A program made the translations under genes and the position numbers. A stretch of 43,931 bases of DNA. Origin: a virus. Below, piece by piece: positions 8,951-16,956 of the stretch. How positions within the stretch are numbered: position 1 is the first letter of the stretch; the number at the start of each line of letters is the position of its first letter. The stretch spans positions 1 through 43,931 of IMG/VR virus record IMGVR_UViG_3300048837_000836; one strand, written 5' to 3'. The notes below the pieces were generated by a model that searched no databases, was not told the origin of the DNA, and saw only the letters and a list, made by a program, of their open reading frames with translations.

Positions 8951-9539
8951 TTTTTGGACCTCATCAAATAGAGTTGATGTTCGTATTTATTCTTGAAGAT
9001 CAGATAATCATAAGCATCGCATATTAAATCAACCCTTTCATTCATCAATACTTCAGGCGATCCAAACCCAGCACTTGCCAGCTCCATGACCATGAAAGTG
9101 TGGGTATCCATTGCAATTTCGATTTTAGGGGATTCTTGACAAGAATTATCGACTATTTCGCTTTGAAAAGAGAAACTAGATTTTCGAAAAAAGGGGAGAT
9201 ATTCTCCCAAATGACATGATAACAAACTATGATGAAATCTTTTCTAGCTTCTACATTTTCAAACGTGTCAACGTCGATTTTAAAGCCGTTGTAGGTGCAT
9301 TTTTTAAAACATGTCTTGGCCGCTTCAATAAGCTCTTCACTTGCTAAAACTGAACAAAGAGGCGTCTTAAGCCGAAGCATGTCTGTCTCTGTCAATGCAT
9401 CGAAAGCAATCCCGTTAAAATCGCTAAAATCAAGTTTCTTTACTTCTTTTAAAACAATCCTCGACACCTGCCAAGCTTCCCAGAAAGGAAGCAAGGTGAT
9501 ATCGAGAATTGCGCCGGATTCCAAAGTGATCTTCTTCAT
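8947..9539 (-). CDS. Tail assembly chaperone GT-type fusion made by -1 frameshift
   Basis: Inferred long product: 117 residues are read in the frame of the short chaperone to the slippery run at 9186-9196, then the ribosome moves back one base and reads about 80 more residues (FRKSSFSFQSEIVD...LYLMRSKK) to the TGA at 8947. Total about 197 residues. The second frame has no good start or ribosome binding site of its own: its first ATG lies at 9225, deep inside the upstream gene. It ends four bases inside the tape measure start. Lambda G/GT and many other tailed phages use the same design, in which the long form recruits the tape measure protein. Confidence 0.7.
9153..9539 (-). CDS. Tail assembly chaperone, short form (G-like)
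   Basis: 128 residues ending ENLVSLFKAK. It begins MKKITLESGAILDITLLPFWEAWQVSRIVLKEVKK, a usual opening of small tail chaperones placed between the tube and tape measure genes. Mostly helical with several Cys (CSVLASEELIEAAKTCFKKCTY). No membrane segment. It should coat or hold the tape measure protein during tail assembly, with the frameshifted long form at a fixed low ratio. Overlaps the tube stop by one base. Confidence 0.75.
   Translation of the reverse strand: MKKITLESGAILDITLLPFWEAWQVSRIVLKEVKKLDFSDFNGIAFDALTETDMLRLKTPLCSVLASEELIEAAKTCFKKCTYNGFKIDVDTFENVEARKDFIIVCYHVIWENISPFFENLVSLFKAK
9186..9196 (-). other. -1 ribosomal slippery site
   Basis: On the minus strand the run reads CCCCTTTTTTC. 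In the zero frame it is TCC CCT TTT TTC, which contains two canonical X XXY YYZ heptamers: C CCT TTT (9195-9189) and T TTT TTC (9192-9186). A -1 shift at either enters the open frame that ends at 8947. Position just before the short-form stop (TAG at 9153-9155) is right for a programmed shift. Confidence 0.75.
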
Positions 9540-9994
9540 TACGCTATAGCCCTGTCACTTGTTGCAAATACCCACGTGTAGACAGAGATTGCTTGTTCAG
9601 CATCGCCCTCAACATTCGACACGACTTCAACTTGTTTTGTTGGGACTCCACCAGTGAGAACATAGGCGTCAGATGCGACTTTGCCCGTTCCATCACCGAT
9701 CTTTTTAGCTAGCTCTGCATTCTGAAGGACAAACCCCGTTGGGTTTGAACGGTATCCTGTGAGGAGACTTTGGAGTGCCTTATCGTCGCCACTCCCTCTG
9801 ATAACTCTTAGTTCGAGCTCAGCTTGAAAGCCAGAGGCGTTTTGAACATAAATAGCATTGCCATTCTTGCCTGTCGTTACGGTAGCAAGCTCTGTTGGAA
9901 AGGAAATCTTTGCCACTTCGCCTTTGCCAAAGTCTGAAAGAATTCTTTCACCGATTTTTATTGTATCGCTGCCGAATAATGAAAAAGTGCCCAT
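9539..9994 (-). CDS. Tail tube protein
   Basis: 151 residues after SD AGGGG. Sequence GTFSLFGSDTIKIGERILSDFGKGEVAKISFPTELATVTTGKNGNAIYVQNASGFQAELELRVIRGSGDDKAL is all-beta, with the length and place (between sheath and chaperone) of contractile-tail tube proteins. It resembles the DUF3277 / KPP10 ORF10-type structural protein family as far as I can recall. It polymerises into the inner tube under the sheath. Separated from the sheath gene by 23 bases. Confidence 0.75.
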   Translation of the reverse strand: MGTFSLFGSDTIKIGERILSDFGKGEVAKISFPTELATVTTGKNGNAIYVQNASGFQAELELRVIRGSGDDKALQSLLTGYRSNPTGFVLQNAELAKKIGDGTGKVASDAYVLTGGVPTKQVEVVSNVEGDAEQAISVYTWVFATSDRAIA

Positions 9995-10017
9995 ATGTGA
10001 ACCCCTATTGGTTATGA

Positions 10018-11178
10018 TTATTTATTGACGTTTACAATGACATCGGTTGAGTGAATTGCTCCAGCAAATTTGATCGCTATTTGAACTACAGGTGCTTCTC
10101 TTGCGTTACGATCTGCGACGGGCTGGAGAGCCACTGGCTGTGAATAAATGTAAAAGCCGAAATCAGTGATGTTACGCTTGAAATCCTCGGGATCTCCAAA
10201 AGTATCGCTACCTGTCCAGCTGCCAGGGGCAATGAAACCATTGGATACAGCTTGCGAGCACACCCTACGGTATGCTGCTTTTAGTCCATCCATGCCTTGT
10301 TCCGTTTGTGGGATCTTTGTTCCTGTCTGCCGAAGGTAATTGAACCCTGCGACTTCAAGGGCTCCGACGAGCCAATCAAGGTTGTAGACATCGTCATAGA
10401 ATTCATTTGCGCCAAAAGACATGACACAAGCTTGACCTGCAATATTAACATAGACATCGGCTCCAACGGCCTTGGCTGCATTAAGCAGGGTTTGGTTCAT
10501 GCCTGAATCAGAGGATACCCCGGCAAGATTTTTGAGATGCATGGTAGATGCAACATTGATTGCAGAGAAGTTAGTGCTCATACCACGGCCAGCATATGCC
10601 CACTTGAAAGGTTCAAGCTGTCCTGACACTGAGTGATAAAGAACCCTCGCATGATCCAGCGAACGATCCTTAACTTCATATGCCAAACCGCCTGATTGCA
10701 ATGAGGCTGCATCATCGTCGGTAAGGAAAAGAAGTTTTCCAGCTGCCTCTGCAACAGCAGCGGCCCTGAGAGCTTCGAGGTTCGCTCCTGTTGCGCCAGT
10801 GTATCCGGTTGGCCCCGATACCCCTAGTTCATAAACCGCACCACATCCACCGAAGTATATCAGCTCTGATGCACGAGAGATCGCCTGTTCCAACACTTCA
10901 TCAGTTAGCATCGGAATGACGATGAATAAACCACCACCTGTCAGGATGTTGGGAGACTGAGAAAATACGGCAACTGCTGCTGCATGAACAGCCGAAGCGG
11001 TTCCCCATTGTGTCGCAACTTCGGAGGCACTTGCATAAGCTGCAAATGAACCTGTCAAGGCTACCGCTGGTGTTTCTTTTGTGAAACAAACAAGGTTGTT
11101 TATCGAATATGCAGCTAACCCGGCTGGGGGTGTTATTACGCTTATATTCACTACGTTTACAATATCGATCATACTCAT
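10018..11178 (-). CDS. Tail sheath protein (DUF3383-like)
   Basis: 386 residues after SD GAGGG. N-terminus INVVNISVITPPAGLAAYSINNLVCFTKE, a tube-side domain, and a C-terminal part (GFYIYSQPVALQPVADRNAREAPVVQIAIKFAGAIHSTDVIVNVNK) typical of the sheath handshake strand region. Length and position upstream of the tube gene match DUF3383-type sheaths. Odd: residues 122-131 are GPTGYTGATG, a collagen-like insert in the outer domain just before an Ala-rich helix. The insert may be exposed on the sheath surface. Confidence 0.85.
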   Translation of the reverse strand: MSMIDIVNVVNISVITPPAGLAAYSINNLVCFTKETPAVALTGSFAAYASASEVATQWGTASAVHAAAVAVFSQSPNILTGGGLFIVIPMLTDEVLEQAISRASELIYFGGCGAVYELGVSGPTGYTGATGANLEALRAAAVAEAAGKLLFLTDDDAASLQSGGLAYEVKDRSLDHARVLYHSVSGQLEPFKWAYAGRGMSTNFSAINVASTMHLKNLAGVSSDSGMNQTLLNAAKAVGADVYVNIAGQACVMSFGANEFYDDVYNLDWLVGALEVAGFNYLRQTGTKIPQTEQGMDGLKAAYRRVCSQAVSNGFIAPGSWTGSDTFGDPEDFKRNITDFGFYIYSQPVALQPVADRNAREAPVVQIAIKFAGAIHSTDVIVNVNK

Positions 11179-11191
11179 ATTTAAACCCTCA

Positions 11192-11686
11192 TTATTGAGT
11201 TAGAGAGACATCTGCATCTTGAAAAGTATCATAGTATTCTGCTGTAATCAGTTTATCGTATTTGCGAAGTACGGGCAACGTGATCGCTATCCGATAAAGA
11301 ATAGTTGTGCCTTCAATGGCAGACACATCATTTATCGCAATTGGGACTTGAGCAATGCGCAAACCAAGGAGTGCTTGCTTTTGTTGGCTGTATGTAGATA
11401 TCAGTGATCCCATCACCTCATGATACCTTTCAAGAGCCTCTGTGGTGTACGAGAAAACATTGATTGTTAGTGTTTCTTGTACATATTGGGAGGTTTCGTC
11501 TTTTTGTGTGGTGTGATTGAATTTTACATTATTCCCATACGGCTTGATAGTGACCACCCCTACCGTTACATACAATCGCTTGTCATACGTTACGGTTTTG
11601 CGCTGATTATAAATCCAAATTTGGTCATCACCCAACCCCATACCCTGTTGGATGATATCGCAAATTATTTGAGGAGTAGAGGTCAT
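11192..11686 (-). CDS. Tail terminator / neck protein (LIC_12616-like)
   Basis: 164 residues. Pattern QIICDIIQQGMGLGDDQIWIYNQ, then LYVTVGVVTIKPYGNNVKFN, a QETLTINVFSYTTEALERYHEV segment and a final helix/strand. This matches phage neck-terminator proteins found just upstream of the sheath gene in small myophages. It would cap the tail tube and join it to the neck. Overlaps the head-closure gene by four bases (ATGA); its own ribosome binding site is poor, so coupling is likely. Confidence 0.65.
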   Translation of the reverse strand: MTSTPQIICDIIQQGMGLGDDQIWIYNQRKTVTYDKRLYVTVGVVTIKPYGNNVKFNHTTQKDETSQYVQETLTINVFSYTTEALERYHEVMGSLISTYSQQKQALLGLRIAQVPIAINDVSAIEGTTILYRIAITLPVLRKYDKLITAEYYDTFQDADVSLTQ

Positions 11687-12021
11687 ATATAATCGCTTTT
11701 TATTGTGTATTCTAAAAATCCATGCTCTGAGTAATTGATGTTGTCAATGACTCTGAACTTTTCGCCTTCTTTGCAATCAAAGATTATAATGTCATCATTT
11801 TTAAGTATCAGGCTGTTGTCACAAAATAATCTTTCAGTTGTCACGTTACGCTGCCCATCTGGAGTCATCTCAAGAGTACGAGATCCTCTTGCACGAAAAA
11901 TGCTGACAGTCTTTTCATAATACGATTCAACTGTTTTGAAATCTTGCTGCCGTTTGGCAACAATGAAAACCTTTGTTGGTTTTGCCCATGCCATAACTGC
12001 ACTATTAAGGTTGGGTAACAT
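11683..12021 (-). CDS. Head-closure (stopper)-like protein
   Basis: 112 residues. I take the ATG at 12021, which overlaps the upstream TGA (TGATG). The segment DFKTVESYYEKTVSIFRARGSRTLEMTPDGQRNVTTERLFCDNSLILKNDDIIIF.CKEGEKFRVID is a small beta-barrel, the usual fold of stopper proteins. Its place between the gp10-like protein and the terminator also points to the head-tail junction. No clear family name from sequence alone. Confidence 0.5.
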   Translation of the reverse strand: MLPNLNSAVMAWAKPTKVFIVAKRQQDFKTVESYYEKTVSIFRARGSRTLEMTPDGQRNVTTERLFCDNSLILKNDDIIIFDCKEGEKFRVIDNINYSEHGFLEYTIKSDYI

Positions 12022-12524
12022 CAAACCACCTCATAGTTGATTGATCGCAAGAGCTGCCCTGTATCCCACAAAATGGAAAACTTTTCTTTGTTTGAGTTGT
12101 TTTTTGCTCGGCCTGTTTTGCTCCGCTGTGCAATCCTTCGGGGAGATAGAGCATCCCACCCTGGCCCTTGAGCAACAAAAGTTTGCTGGACATACCCAAC
12201 CCATTTCATCCCTATTTCATTCAAAACAACATCACCCTCACCATTGGCAATTTTTTCAAGGATGATATTCTTTGCCGCTTCATAGTCCTTTTTAAAATCA
12301 TCCTTGCGATTGATAAATGTTTTTCTTAGAAATGACCGTTCGGGTATATTTTGTACTTCAGATCCAAATTCATGAACCATCGCTAATGCGAGAGCACCGA
12401 TACCTTTTTCTTTACGCTGTTCAGCTGATGCGAGAACGCCAATTTTGACAGAATGATTTGCATCGATAAACTTTTGAATGTTATCGATCTGCTTCCTGTC
12501 AAATTTGATTGCACTCTTTACCAC
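12021..12524 (-). CDS. Head-tail joining / virion morphogenesis protein (HK97 gp10 or Mu gpG-like)
   Basis: 167 residues. Contains VKIGVLASAEQRKEKGIGALALAMVHEFGSEVQNIPERSFLRKTF, the signature 'A.VHEFG....IPERSFLR' of this group, and a C-terminal ILWDTGQLLRSINYEVV that ends with the usual 'DTG.L..SI' motif. Family members act in head completion and tail joining. Overlaps the DUF4054 gene by seven bases and the stopper by one. Confidence 0.75.
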   Translation of the reverse strand: MVKSAIKFDRKQIDNIQKFIDANHSVKIGVLASAEQRKEKGIGALALAMVHEFGSEVQNIPERSFLRKTFINRKDDFKKDYEAAKNIILEKIANGEGDVVLNEIGMKWVGYVQQTFVAQGPGWDALSPRRIAQRSKTGRAKNNSNKEKFSILWDTGQLLRSINYEVV

Positions 12525-12994
12525 GGTGTAGTTGCACCCTCATACACTTGCACGTTGCCAATCAACAATGGTTTCAGAAGAGAAATGTATTTAATGCCAT
12601 ACCTTGTTGTTGCGAAGGCACCTAATACAGGATCTTCTGATACCCATGCTGGTATTGTGTATGACTCACTCACACCTCCAATCGATCGGGAACTTACTGG
12701 AAAAGATGAACCAGCTCCCAAAGGTTGTTTTGATGTGGTGAGATCGTACACTAAATAATGAGCCGTTAAATACAAAAACATCATTTTCAATTGATCATCA
12801 TCGGAGTAGAGCGATTCATTGAAATTGATTTTAGCCTCTAAAAAAGCCCTGTTGATATCGTCGTCAGTGATCATCTCTTTTTGTATGTCACACGGGAATG
12901 AAGAGGTTGTAGCCCCTATTGCGATAGCATACGTAAAATCTCTTTTGAAAAGAGTTTTAAAATCATCGACGACGATATCAGAGACAGTGATCAT
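12518..12994 (-). CDS. Head-tail connector protein (DUF4054 family)
   Basis: 158 residues after GGAGATTAA. DDDINRAFLEAKINFNESLYSDDDQLKMMFLYLTAHYLVYDL is the helical core typical of DUF4054 / head-tail adaptors. SIGGVSESYTIPAWVSEDPVLGAFATTRYGIKYISLLKPLLIGNVQVYEGATTPW matches the conserved end (GxVS.SY.......L..F..T.YG..Y). Adaptor of this type sits under the portal ring. Lies in the connector cluster between capsid and gp10-like genes. Confidence 0.75.
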   Translation of the reverse strand: MITVSDIVVDDFKTLFKRDFTYAIAIGATTSSFPCDIQKEMITDDDINRAFLEAKINFNESLYSDDDQLKMMFLYLTAHYLVYDLTTSKQPLGAGSSFPVSSRSIGGVSESYTIPAWVSEDPVLGAFATTRYGIKYISLLKPLLIGNVQVYEGATTPW

Positions 12995-13200
12995 TTAATC
13001 TCCATCATGAATTCAGGAAAGGATTTAAATAACCATTCCGCTACTTCTTTTGAGACAATAACGGCTTTTTTAAACTCCACTAATGTCCCATCTGGACACC
13101 CAACTGCTCCCGGACGTGTAGAGAACACTCGGACATCCGAGCATTCTTGTTCTACCACGTTCATCTTTTTAGCGTTTTTATTTTCAACATTTTTTTGCAT
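12991..13200 (-). CDS. Small structural-module protein, unknown
   Basis: 69 residues, MQKNVENKNAKKMNVVEQEC then VRVFSTRPGAVGCPDGTLVEFKKAVIVSKEVAEWLFKSFPEFMMEIK. No signal or membrane segment. The short beta-rich core with a helical end resembles small genes found between the major capsid gene and the connectors in similar phages. Overlaps the connector by four bases. It may be a minor head component; function not known. Confidence 0.6.
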   Translation of the reverse strand: MQKNVENKNAKKMNVVEQECSDVRVFSTRPGAVGCPDGTLVEFKKAVIVSKEVAEWLFKSFPEFMMEIK

Positions 13201-13210
13201 CGTTCAGCTC

Positions 13211-14191
13211 TTAGGTTGCAGTGTTACCAAAATACAGCATTTCAGCAGGACGTTGTGCTAGAACACCTGTGAATGATCCATAACCAACGTTTTCCCAGTT
13301 GAAGCCGTTGAAAGTTCCGGCCTGTGTCATGGTGTAGTCGATTGGGAGATCCATTTTGACGCTAGCCTCATCGTAGTTTGTGAGGACGTAACGGTTGTTG
13401 GTTGCATCAAAGTTTGCCTTGTCGCAGTAGGCGCAAGGAAGAATTTTGAAATTTGCATTGGCTGTGATGGTTTTGAAAGCTTCTGTCAACAACTCCAACT
13501 TTGTTTTGAGCGGATAATCAGCGTTAGGGAAGTTGACCAGGCCGTTCCAATCAGCTTCAGGGATAATGAAAAGTGAGGGCTTGGCTGTGCGTGAGCAGTT
13601 TGCACGATATGCTTCATAAATTGCACCGGCAAAAGTGTTGAACTCTGCACTCGTCATTGTTGGAATGCGCTTGGTGATAACCGTTGTATTCACAGTCACG
13701 CCGGCTTGGTTAAGCAGTCCTTTGTCGGAGCCGTAACCCAAGAAGGCAACTTCCTGTAAACCAAGGTCCCACTCCTTACGGCGTGCAATTTCTCTCGCTT
13801 CAATCAGGGAGAAGATCGTACCAGCTTGCATCGCTTCTTCAAGCTCAAAAATGTTTAGGATAACACCTTTGGCCCAGTTGTAGATCGGCTGGGTTAATTG
13901 ATCGTATGCAGCGTCTACATAGTTCATTTGAGAGTTGTTTGAAGAGTTGCTGATAACGCCAGTTTTGAAACCTTCGCCCTTGACGAAAGTACGCCAGTTG
14001 ATGATCGATCTTTGAAACGCACCGTTGCCGACAACAACTGGAACATACTCTGCAAAGTCGATTTCATAGAATTTTTGCTCTGAAACCTTCTTGCCAACAG
14101 CTGTCAGTGTAGTAATCAGCTGTGAATAACCAAGAGAGTTTTTGTTAATCTCGTTCTTGTTTACGTCAAAAAATCTAAATGGATTTTTCAT
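13211..14191 (-). CDS. Major capsid protein (DUF2184 family)
   Basis: 326 residues with SD AAAGGA. Contains LGYSQLITTLTAVGKKVSEQKFYEIDFAEYVPVVVGNGAF, then INIFELEEAMQAG...LIEAREIARRKEWDLGLQEVAFLGYGSDKGLLNQ, and a C-terminal QRPAEMLYFGN. These match the DUF2184 capsid proteins of small myophages, an HK97-fold group. Position after cement protein and before connectors supports this. It should form the icosahedral shell; no collagen-like tract is present here, unlike in the cement protein. Confidence 0.85.
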   Translation of the reverse strand: MKNPFRFFDVNKNEINKNSLGYSQLITTLTAVGKKVSEQKFYEIDFAEYVPVVVGNGAFQRSIINWRTFVKGEGFKTGVISNSSNNSQMNYVDAAYDQLTQPIYNWAKGVILNIFELEEAMQAGTIFSLIEAREIARRKEWDLGLQEVAFLGYGSDKGLLNQAGVTVNTTVITKRIPTMTSAEFNTFAGAIYEAYRANCSRTAKPSLFIIPEADWNGLVNFPNADYPLKTKLELLTEAFKTITANANFKILPCAYCDKANFDATNNRYVLTNYDEASVKMDLPIDYTMTQAGTFNGFNWENVGYGSFTGVLAQRPAEMLYFGNTAT

Positions 14192-14214
14192 GTATCAATT
14201 CCTTTTCGTTTACA

Positions 14215-14231
14215 TGGGCCACTAAGGCCCA
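14215..14231 (-). other. Perfect hairpin between cement and capsid genes
   Basis: TGGGCC / TTAGT / GGCCCA on the minus strand: six base pairs with a five-base loop, and no T run after it. It lies 24 bases upstream of the capsid ATG. It could slow RNA decay or weakly attenuate transcription between two highly expressed genes; neither is shown. Confidence 0.5.
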
Positions 14232-14251
14232 CAATTATTAATCAAGAAAAA

Positions 14252-14791
14252 TTAGGCTCCAGTGGGACCAGTAGGACCTGTTGGGCCAGTAGCGCCCGTT
14301 GCACCCGTTGCACCCGTAGCGCCCGTAGCGCCCGTTGCACCGCTTATTGCAGCCCTGAAAACCATCGCCCTGAACAGAGAAGCGTTACCAGCTGCATTTT
14401 CCATAGCGATACCAACCACTGTGTTGCTGTCGGCATGTGTTGCAACCTTCTTGGTATCATGCGCATACTGCAAATTAGCACCAGCAGTGATTGCACCGCT
14501 TGCTTCAAGGATTACTAAAGATCCCATGAGAGCGATTTCAAGCTTTTCGCCAACTGCATATGATTCTTTGAGAGGGTTTGTTAGAACCACACCAAAGTAA
14601 GCATCAGTGAGGTTTGCTCCAGCAGTCACTTTTGTGACTTGACCTGTTGCTGTTGATCCAATCAACACGAATTCACCGGGGGTAATTGTGTCTGTACCTG
14701 TTGCAGAGTAAAACTCTACTGTCATTGATTTGCCCGAAATTAAGGTCCCCTTGAGAGTGGACATCCCGAACTGATTCTGATTTAAAGCCAT
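14252..14791 (-). CDS. Capsid cement/decoration protein with collagen-like tail
   Basis: 179 residues. The ATG at 14791 sits eight bases after AGGAG; a GTG three codons upstream is less likely. Residues 1-150 (GKSMTVEFYSATGTDTITPGEFVLIGSTATGQVTKVTAG..TDAYFGVVLTNPLKESYAVGEKLEIALMGSLVILEASGAITAG) match the DUF2190-like cement/decoration fold. Residues 151-179 are a run of GAT and GPT triplets ending the protein, a collagen-like tail of about ten triplets. It probably projects from the capsid surface. Next to the major capsid gene and likely equimolar with it. Confidence 0.8.
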   Translation of the reverse strand: MALNQNQFGMSTLKGTLISGKSMTVEFYSATGTDTITPGEFVLIGSTATGQVTKVTAGANLTDAYFGVVLTNPLKESYAVGEKLEIALMGSLVILEASGAITAGANLQYAHDTKKVATHADSNTVVGIAMENAAGNASLFRAMVFRAAISGATGATGATGATGATGATGPTGPTGPTGA

Positions 14792-14849
14792 TTTAATCAC
14801 TCCTAATATTTTTATTGCTTATCGCTAACTTTTGTCGCTTGCTAACTAA

Positions 14850-15869
14850 TTAAGCTCTACGTCCGTAACGCTTTTTGCCCAGCTCCACTTTTTCACGAGT
14901 AGACATAAAATCAGTCTCAATACTGTATGTCACACCGTTTTCGTGCAGCTCTTTTACCATTTTAAAGTTTTTATCTGTCTCTTCATCTTCAAGAGAGTTT
15001 TCTTTTTTCTCTTCTTTTTTATCTTCACAGTCTGTTTCGTTTTTCTTTTTTGATGCACGATACATCTCTTTTAGAGAAGACATTTTGATCTCTTCACCAT
15101 CGATATCGACAGTAGAGCTGTCTTCATTTTCCTTTTTATCTTCTTCTTCTTTTTTGTCTTCTTCATTTTTCTTGTTGAGTTTCAGCTCCTCAACTTGTGA
15201 AACGAGGCTTTTGTTTTGGGCGAGTATGTCTTTGATCGACAGCTCTTTGCCTTCAACTTCAATTACGAAGTCTTCGCCTTCATTCGTTTTCAGCTCTTCT
15301 TTTTGTGTAAGCTTTTTAAATATTCTCCCAATCATGCCTTGGTCCCTCTTCTCGATGTTTTTATTAGTTACTATTGTAGCTGGTTCTTCGCTATTTTGCA
15401 AAGTTTGCGAATTTAGGAAAATGGGGTTATTGGCCATTTCATACCGAGGGTTTTTGACAATTGCCAAATGCTCGTATCTTCCCTCTACCAATTCTCGGTC
15501 GTATGGGACATTGTTCAGCGTTCCACCTTCGAGGTATTTATCGCCAAACCATGCTGTGCTGACACCCCAACCGTTTTGTAAAAGGTTCACTCCCTCTTGA
15601 TCGTCAAGCACAAATTCTGCAATCCAAAGATCGGAATACTCGTCGTATTCCATTGTGCTGACACGTCCCACGATTTTAACACGGTCAATCGTCTCATCTG
15701 TGAGCAGCTCTTGAGGATGATCGATAACAACCGGGATGCCCATTGCTGATTGTGACATTTGCCACAATGCCTCTTGCGAAACCAAGATTGTTTCGTTTGG
15801 ATAGGCGCAAAGTCCCTTACGCATACATGCCATTCGGATTACTTTGCCTGTCACCAATTTTTCACTCAT
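14850..15869 (-). CDS. Prohead protease/scaffold fusion (DUF2213 family)
   Basis: 339 residues from the ATG at 15869 (SD GAAGGG, spacing seven); an upstream TTG would overlap the glycosyltransferase. Residues 1-155 (GIPVVIDHPQELLTDETIDRVKIVGRVSTMEYDE..DLWIAEFVLDDQEGVNLL..GWGVSTAW) match DUF2213 proteins, regarded as maturation proteases. Residues about 185-300 are highly charged and coiled-coil-like, rich in K and E (EELKLNKKNEEDKKEEEDKK), as in scaffolds. Such fusions drive shell assembly and then cleave the scaffold. The antisense strand has a long empty reading frame here caused only by this K/E bias. Confidence 0.75.
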   Translation of the reverse strand: MSEKLVTGKVIRMACMRKGLCAYPNETILVSQEALWQMSQSAMGIPVVIDHPQELLTDETIDRVKIVGRVSTMEYDEYSDLWIAEFVLDDQEGVNLLQNGWGVSTAWFGDKYLEGGTLNNVPYDRELVEGRYEHLAIVKNPRYEMANNPIFLNSQTLQNSEEPATIVTNKNIEKRDQGMIGRIFKKLTQKEELKTNEGEDFVIEVEGKELSIKDILAQNKSLVSQVEELKLNKKNEEDKKEEEDKKENEDSSTVDIDGEEIKMSSLKEMYRASKKKNETDCEDKKEEKKENSLEDEETDKNFKMVKELHENGVTYSIETDFMSTREKVELGKKRYGRRA

Positions 15870-15870
15870 A

Positions 15871-16617
15871 TCAAAACCCTTCAAAATTTATGGTGCTGCA
15901 TGTTGTGTGGATCGGGAGATACTTTGCCCATTTCAGTCTGATGTATGTCTCACTTTGATAATAACACGGTGGTAAAGTTTTTAAAGATGAATTATGAGAG
16001 CATGGTGCATCTATAACATAAGATTTTTTCCCGAGCTGTTTCGCTTGCAAGCAAAGATCAGTCCCAAAGAGGTGATGGTGCGGTATTTTTTCATCGAATG
16101 TTATTGCAGGATAGAGGGTTTTATTGAAAACGATGAGCAATTCGTCAAGAGTTTGAACAGCTGTCGGTTTGAAATCCTTGGTAATGAGCGGATAACCCCG
16201 ATCTATGACATTAGCTGATAAGGTCCCCATTTTGGTCTTGCCAGCCACTCCTAACACCGCCCAAGGGCAATCAGAGAGCAGATGAAGCGCCCGATCCAAG
16301 GACGGGAAAAAATCATCATGCAGCACAACATCCTGATGAACAAAAATTACAATATCATTTTGACATGTTTTTAAAGATTTATTATATGCTTTCTTAACAT
16401 TATTATTACAATCTTGGCTTTTAATAACTTGCAGGTCATGAAGCATGATATCTTTCGAATGCAGCAAGTTATCGTAAAGCACTTGAGAATTATTTGAGCA
16501 GCAAACTATCGAATAGATTTTAAGTCCCTCCCATGAGATAAAACCTTCGGCCCAGCCTAATGCCGGAAAACCGTTAGGCTCAGTGGATCGAGCCCACGGG
16601 CCATCAAATAATCTCAA
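15871..16617 (-). CDS. Glycosyltransferase, GT2-like (StrF-type domain)
   Basis: 248 residues. The likely start is a TTG at 16617 overlapping the upstream TGA; no ATG lies before the catalytic domain. IYSIVCCSNNSQVLYDNLLHS begins the Rossmann-type domain, then NVKKAYNKSLKTCQNDIVIFVHQDVVLHDDFF holds the acidic HQD motif that replaces DxD in this group. VLGVAGKT and a late HHHLFGTDLCLQAKQLG are also typical. Expected to move a sugar from a nucleotide sugar onto an acceptor. It sits inside the head module in an accessory island; target could be the virion or host surface, unknown. Confidence 0.7.
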   Translation of the reverse strand: MRLFDGPWARSTEPNGFPALGWAEGFISWEGLKIYSIVCCSNNSQVLYDNLLHSKDIMLHDLQVIKSQDCNNNVKKAYNKSLKTCQNDIVIFVHQDVVLHDDFFPSLDRALHLLSDCPWAVLGVAGKTKMGTLSANVIDRGYPLITKDFKPTAVQTLDELLIVFNKTLYPAITFDEKIPHHHLFGTDLCLQAKQLGKKSYVIDAPCSHNSSLKTLPPCYYQSETYIRLKWAKYLPIHTTCSTINFEGF

Positions 16618-16952
16618 ACTTCATCTTTGCAAAGCATTGAATACCTGAGAGCCTTACTTGATCGGCCTCTTTTACATGACCAAGTATCTGTGCCTGTTTT
16701 GTTACAAAAATGGCGAGACTCTCCCGGAAATTCCATGATCAGGTAGGTATCACTTTTGAAATAATACATCCCGATATTGTCCGAAGGTGTGTTATTAGGC
16801 CCAAAATAGTAGACCTGCCCTTCAGCTCCCGGTGCCCCAAAGTCCCCATAAAATTTCGATTCTGCATCAAGTGCATTATTAGAACAGTAAAAGGTTGCTT
16901 CTGCGACAGCTGCATTCAGTAACAATAAACCTGCGATTAAAAACTTACTCAT
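16614..16952 (-). CDS. Small secreted Cys-containing protein
   Basis: 112 residues after a strong AAAGGAG. N-terminal Sec signal: MSKFLIAGLLLLNAAVAEA with likely cleavage after AEA or AVA. The mature part has four Cys (FYCSN, HFCNK, WSCKR, MLCKD) that could form two disulfides, plus aromatic beta strands (YYFGPNNTPSDNIGMYYFKSDTYLIMEF). No family recognised. It sits between a glycosyltransferase and methyltransferase in the late operon, so it is made late and exported to the periplasm. A superinfection or receptor-blocking role is possible but not shown. Confidence 0.65.
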   Translation of the reverse strand: MSKFLIAGLLLLNAAVAEATFYCSNNALDAESKFYGDFGAPGAEGQVYYFGPNNTPSDNIGMYYFKSDTYLIMEFPGESRHFCNKTGTDTWSCKRGRSSKALRYSMLCKDEV

Positions 16953-16956
16953 GATC

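Noticed and set aside
10281-10481. Small minus-strand frame inside the sheath gene
   Set aside because: Shadow frame in a well-supported structural gene; no start site.
14875-15600. 241-codon plus-strand frame
   Set aside because: Antisense of the Lys/Glu-rich scaffold region; Ser/Phe-rich translation, no RBS, wrong strand for the module.
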